NCBI GenBank assembly: GCA_029884275.1
Contig: JAOUIC010000108.1
Span: forward strand, 1-6,355
DNA: 6,355 bases
Source of the DNA: Gemmatimonadota bacterium
GTDB lineage: Bacteria > Gemmatimonadota > Gemmatimonadetes > Gemmatimonadales > GWC2-71-9
Reading direction: 5' to 3'
Positions 4,875 through 6,355 of this stretch are shown here, in pieces. Each line of letters begins with the position of its first letter. Position 1 is the first letter of the stretch. The notes under the pieces are model-generated. The model was not told the DNA's origin. It saw nothing but the letters and a program-made list of their open reading frames with translations, and made no database searches. The position numbers and the translations under genes are program-made.

Positions 4875-6355
4875 TCAACGGCCGAGGCGACATAGCAGTT
4901 CCGCCTCGTCGATGATCTCGATCTTGAGGTCGCGCGCCTTCTGCAGCTTGCTCCCCCCCGCCTCGCCCGCCACCACCGTGTCGGTCTTGCGGCTCACCGA
5001 GCCGGTGACCCGCCCGCCCGCCTGCTCGATCAGGTCGGTCGCCTCCTGCCGGCTGAGCGTGGGCAGGGTCCCGGTGAGCACGAAGCTCTTCCCGGCGAGC
5101 GGGCCGCCGGCCGCAACGCTGCGGGGTTCGTCCATCCGCACGCCGGCCTCGGCAAGGCCCGCGATGAGACGCCGGTTGCCGCCATCGCGGAAGAAGGCAG
5201 CCACCGCCTCGGCGATGGCCGGCCCCACACCCGGGACCGCTTCGATCTCTTCCTCCGAAGCCTCCGCCAGCGCGGCCATGCTCCCGAACTTCCGCGCCAG
5301 CAGCTGGGCCACCGTCTTGCCAACGTGGCGGATGCCGAGGGCGAACAGAAGCACCGACAGAGGACGGTCGCGGCTCGCCGCGATCGCGGCCACCAGCTGG
5401 GACGCGGACTGGTCCGCGAAGCGTTCCAGCGAAACCAGTTGTTCCACGGTGAGGCCGTAGAGATCCGAGGCGTTCCTGGCCAGCCCGGTGTCGAGCAGCT
5501 GCCGGACCCGCTCCGCCCCCAGTCCCCGGATGTCCATCGCCTCGCGGGACGCGAAATGGACCAGTCCCTCGTACACCCGCCCTGGGCAGGACTCGTTGGG
5601 GCAGGCCCGCATGACGTCGCCTTCCGGCCGTTCCAGCCGGGTGCCGCAGGCGGGGCACTCCGAGGGCATGACGAAACGCTGCTCATGGCCGGTGCGCCGC
5701 TCGCGCAGCGGCCCGAGCACCTGGGGGATGACCTCTCCCGCCCGGGTGATCTCGACCCAGTCGCCGATGCGGATGTCCTTCGCCTCGATCAGTTCCTCGT
5801 TATGCAGCGTCGCGCTCGAGACCGTCACGCCGCCGATCTCGACCGGCTCCAGCTCGGCCCACGGGTTGATGCTCCCGGTGCGTCCCACGTTCAGCCGGAT
5901 CGCCTTGAGCCGCGTCACGGCGACCTCCGGCTCGAACTTGCGCGCGATGGCCCAGCGAGGCTCCCGCCCTCCCACGATGCCCAGCTCCTCGTGCAGCGCC
6001 AGGCGGTCCACCTTGACCACCACACCGTCGGCGTCGAATGGGAGGGAGGGGATGAGCTGCTGATACTCCTCGATCTTTGCCTGGACCTCGGCGAGGTCGT
6101 CATGGCGGGCGCGGTGCGGCTCGACCGGGAAACCCCAGTCGTGGAGTTGCTCCAGCACCTCCCACTGGCGCTCGGCGCCGAGTGCCCCCTCGACGACTTC
6201 CACATGGAAGGCGAAGAGCCGGAGGCGCCGGCGGCGTGTCACCTTCGGATCCAGCTGTCTGAGGCTTCCAGCTGCGGCGTTCCGCGGATTGGCAAACAGC
6301 GGCTCGCCATCTCGCGTGCGGTCGGCATTGAGCCGGGAGAAGGCCCAGCGGGAGA
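4875..6355 (-). CDS. ligA: NAD-dependent DNA ligase LigA, C-terminal 492 residues (5' end outside window)
   Basis: LigA seals nicks in duplex DNA during replication and repair, using NAD+. Visible in order, numbered from the first whole codon: late nucleotidyltransferase 'FANPRNAAAGSLRQLDP' (20-36), motif IV DGVVVKV (109-115), motif V RWAIARKF (133-140), OB-fold with VGRTG (156-160) and 'SATLHNEE' (180-187), a four-Cys zinc finger (Cys233, 236, 251, 256), 'HFASREAMDIRGLG' (266-279), helix-hairpin-helix repeats including 'VPGVGPAIAEA' (373-383), and a C-terminal BRCT domain (about 418-492, 'GKSFVLTGTLPTLSRQEA'). The KxDG lysine and domain Ia lie beyond the window edge; about 180 residues are missing against a usual length near 670. 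The OB segment reads 'NVGRTGSINPWAELEPVEIGG' rather than the common 'QVGRTGxLTPVA', a variant I recall from Chloroflexi-type ligases. The gene looks intact and functional within the window. Confidence 0.97.
   Translation of the reverse strand, partial: SRWAFSRLNADRTRDGEPLFANPRNAAAGSLRQLDPKVTRRRRLRLFAFHVEVVEGALGAERQWEVLEQLHDWGFPVEPHRARHDDLAEVQAKIEEYQQLIPSLPFDADGVVVKVDRLALHEELGIVGGREPRWAIARKFEPEVAVTRLKAIRLNVGRTGSINPWAELEPVEIGGVTVSSATLHNEELIEAKDIRIGDWVEITRAGEVIPQVLGPLRERRTGHEQRFVMPSECPACGTRLERPEGDVMRACPNESCPGRVYEGLVHFASREAMDIRGLGAERVRQLLDTGLARNASDLYGLTVEQLVSLERFADQSASQLVAAIAASRDRPLSVLLFALGIRHVGKTVAQLLARKFGSMAALAEASEEEIEAVPGVGPAIAEAVAAFFRDGGNRRLIAGLAEAGVRMDEPRSVAAGGPLAGKSFVLTGTLPTLSRQEATDLIEQAGGRVTGSVSRKTDTVVAGEAGGSKLQKARDLKIEIIDEAELLCRLGR

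Noticed and set aside
4780..5658. A 292-codon open frame on the minus strand in another frame within ligA
   Set aside because: The LigA zinc finger, helix-hairpin-helix and BRCT motifs are in the other frame. This one is low-complexity and lacks any domain, so it is a shadow.

Overview
This is a GC-rich window (roughly 70% by eye, with G/C at most third codon positions) from a bacterial chromosome. All genes are compact and three of the junctions are stop/start overlaps. The mix of genes suggests Gemmatimonadota or a similar GC-rich environmental phylum: a V4R-domain protein, a short TPR protein, an Ig-like lipoprotein, a divergent LigA, and a TldD/TldE pair. This placement is an inference from protein style; no rRNA or other phylogenetic marker is present. 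I see no mobile element, CRISPR array, tRNA, rRNA or prophage gene.

Layout. (1) Positions 1-715, minus strand: a short TPR protein followed by a partial lipoprotein with an Ig-like fold; their stop and start overlap as ATGA. (2) Positions 716-859: a divergent intergenic region with back-to-back candidate promoters and small inverted repeats. (3) Positions 860-4037, plus strand: a tight operon of a purine-type phosphoribosyltransferase, a TldD-like protein (22 bp overlap) and a TldE/PmbA-like protein (GTGA overlap). (4) Positions 4038-4067: a short convergent gap. (5) Positions 4068-6355, minus strand: the 3' three quarters of ligA (its 5' end lies outside the window), a 79 bp gap carrying a 17 bp direct repeat, a V4R-domain protein, and a 52-codon single-pass membrane protein that begins 5 nt after the V4R stop.

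How the genes relate. TldD and TldE form a heterodimeric metalloprotease in characterised bacteria, and the adjacent genes here fit that. However, the TldD-like subunit has HQTVGH where the family has HExxxH: the catalytic glutamate is replaced by glutamine while both histidines and the distal cysteine remain. This is the most notable observation in the window. The phosphoribosyltransferase is co-transcribed and probably translationally coupled, but nothing shows a functional link. The V4R protein and the tiny membrane protein look like a two-gene unit of unknown function downstream of ligA. Apart from these points the window is ordinary chromosomal content, and I do not see a clear new multi-gene system.
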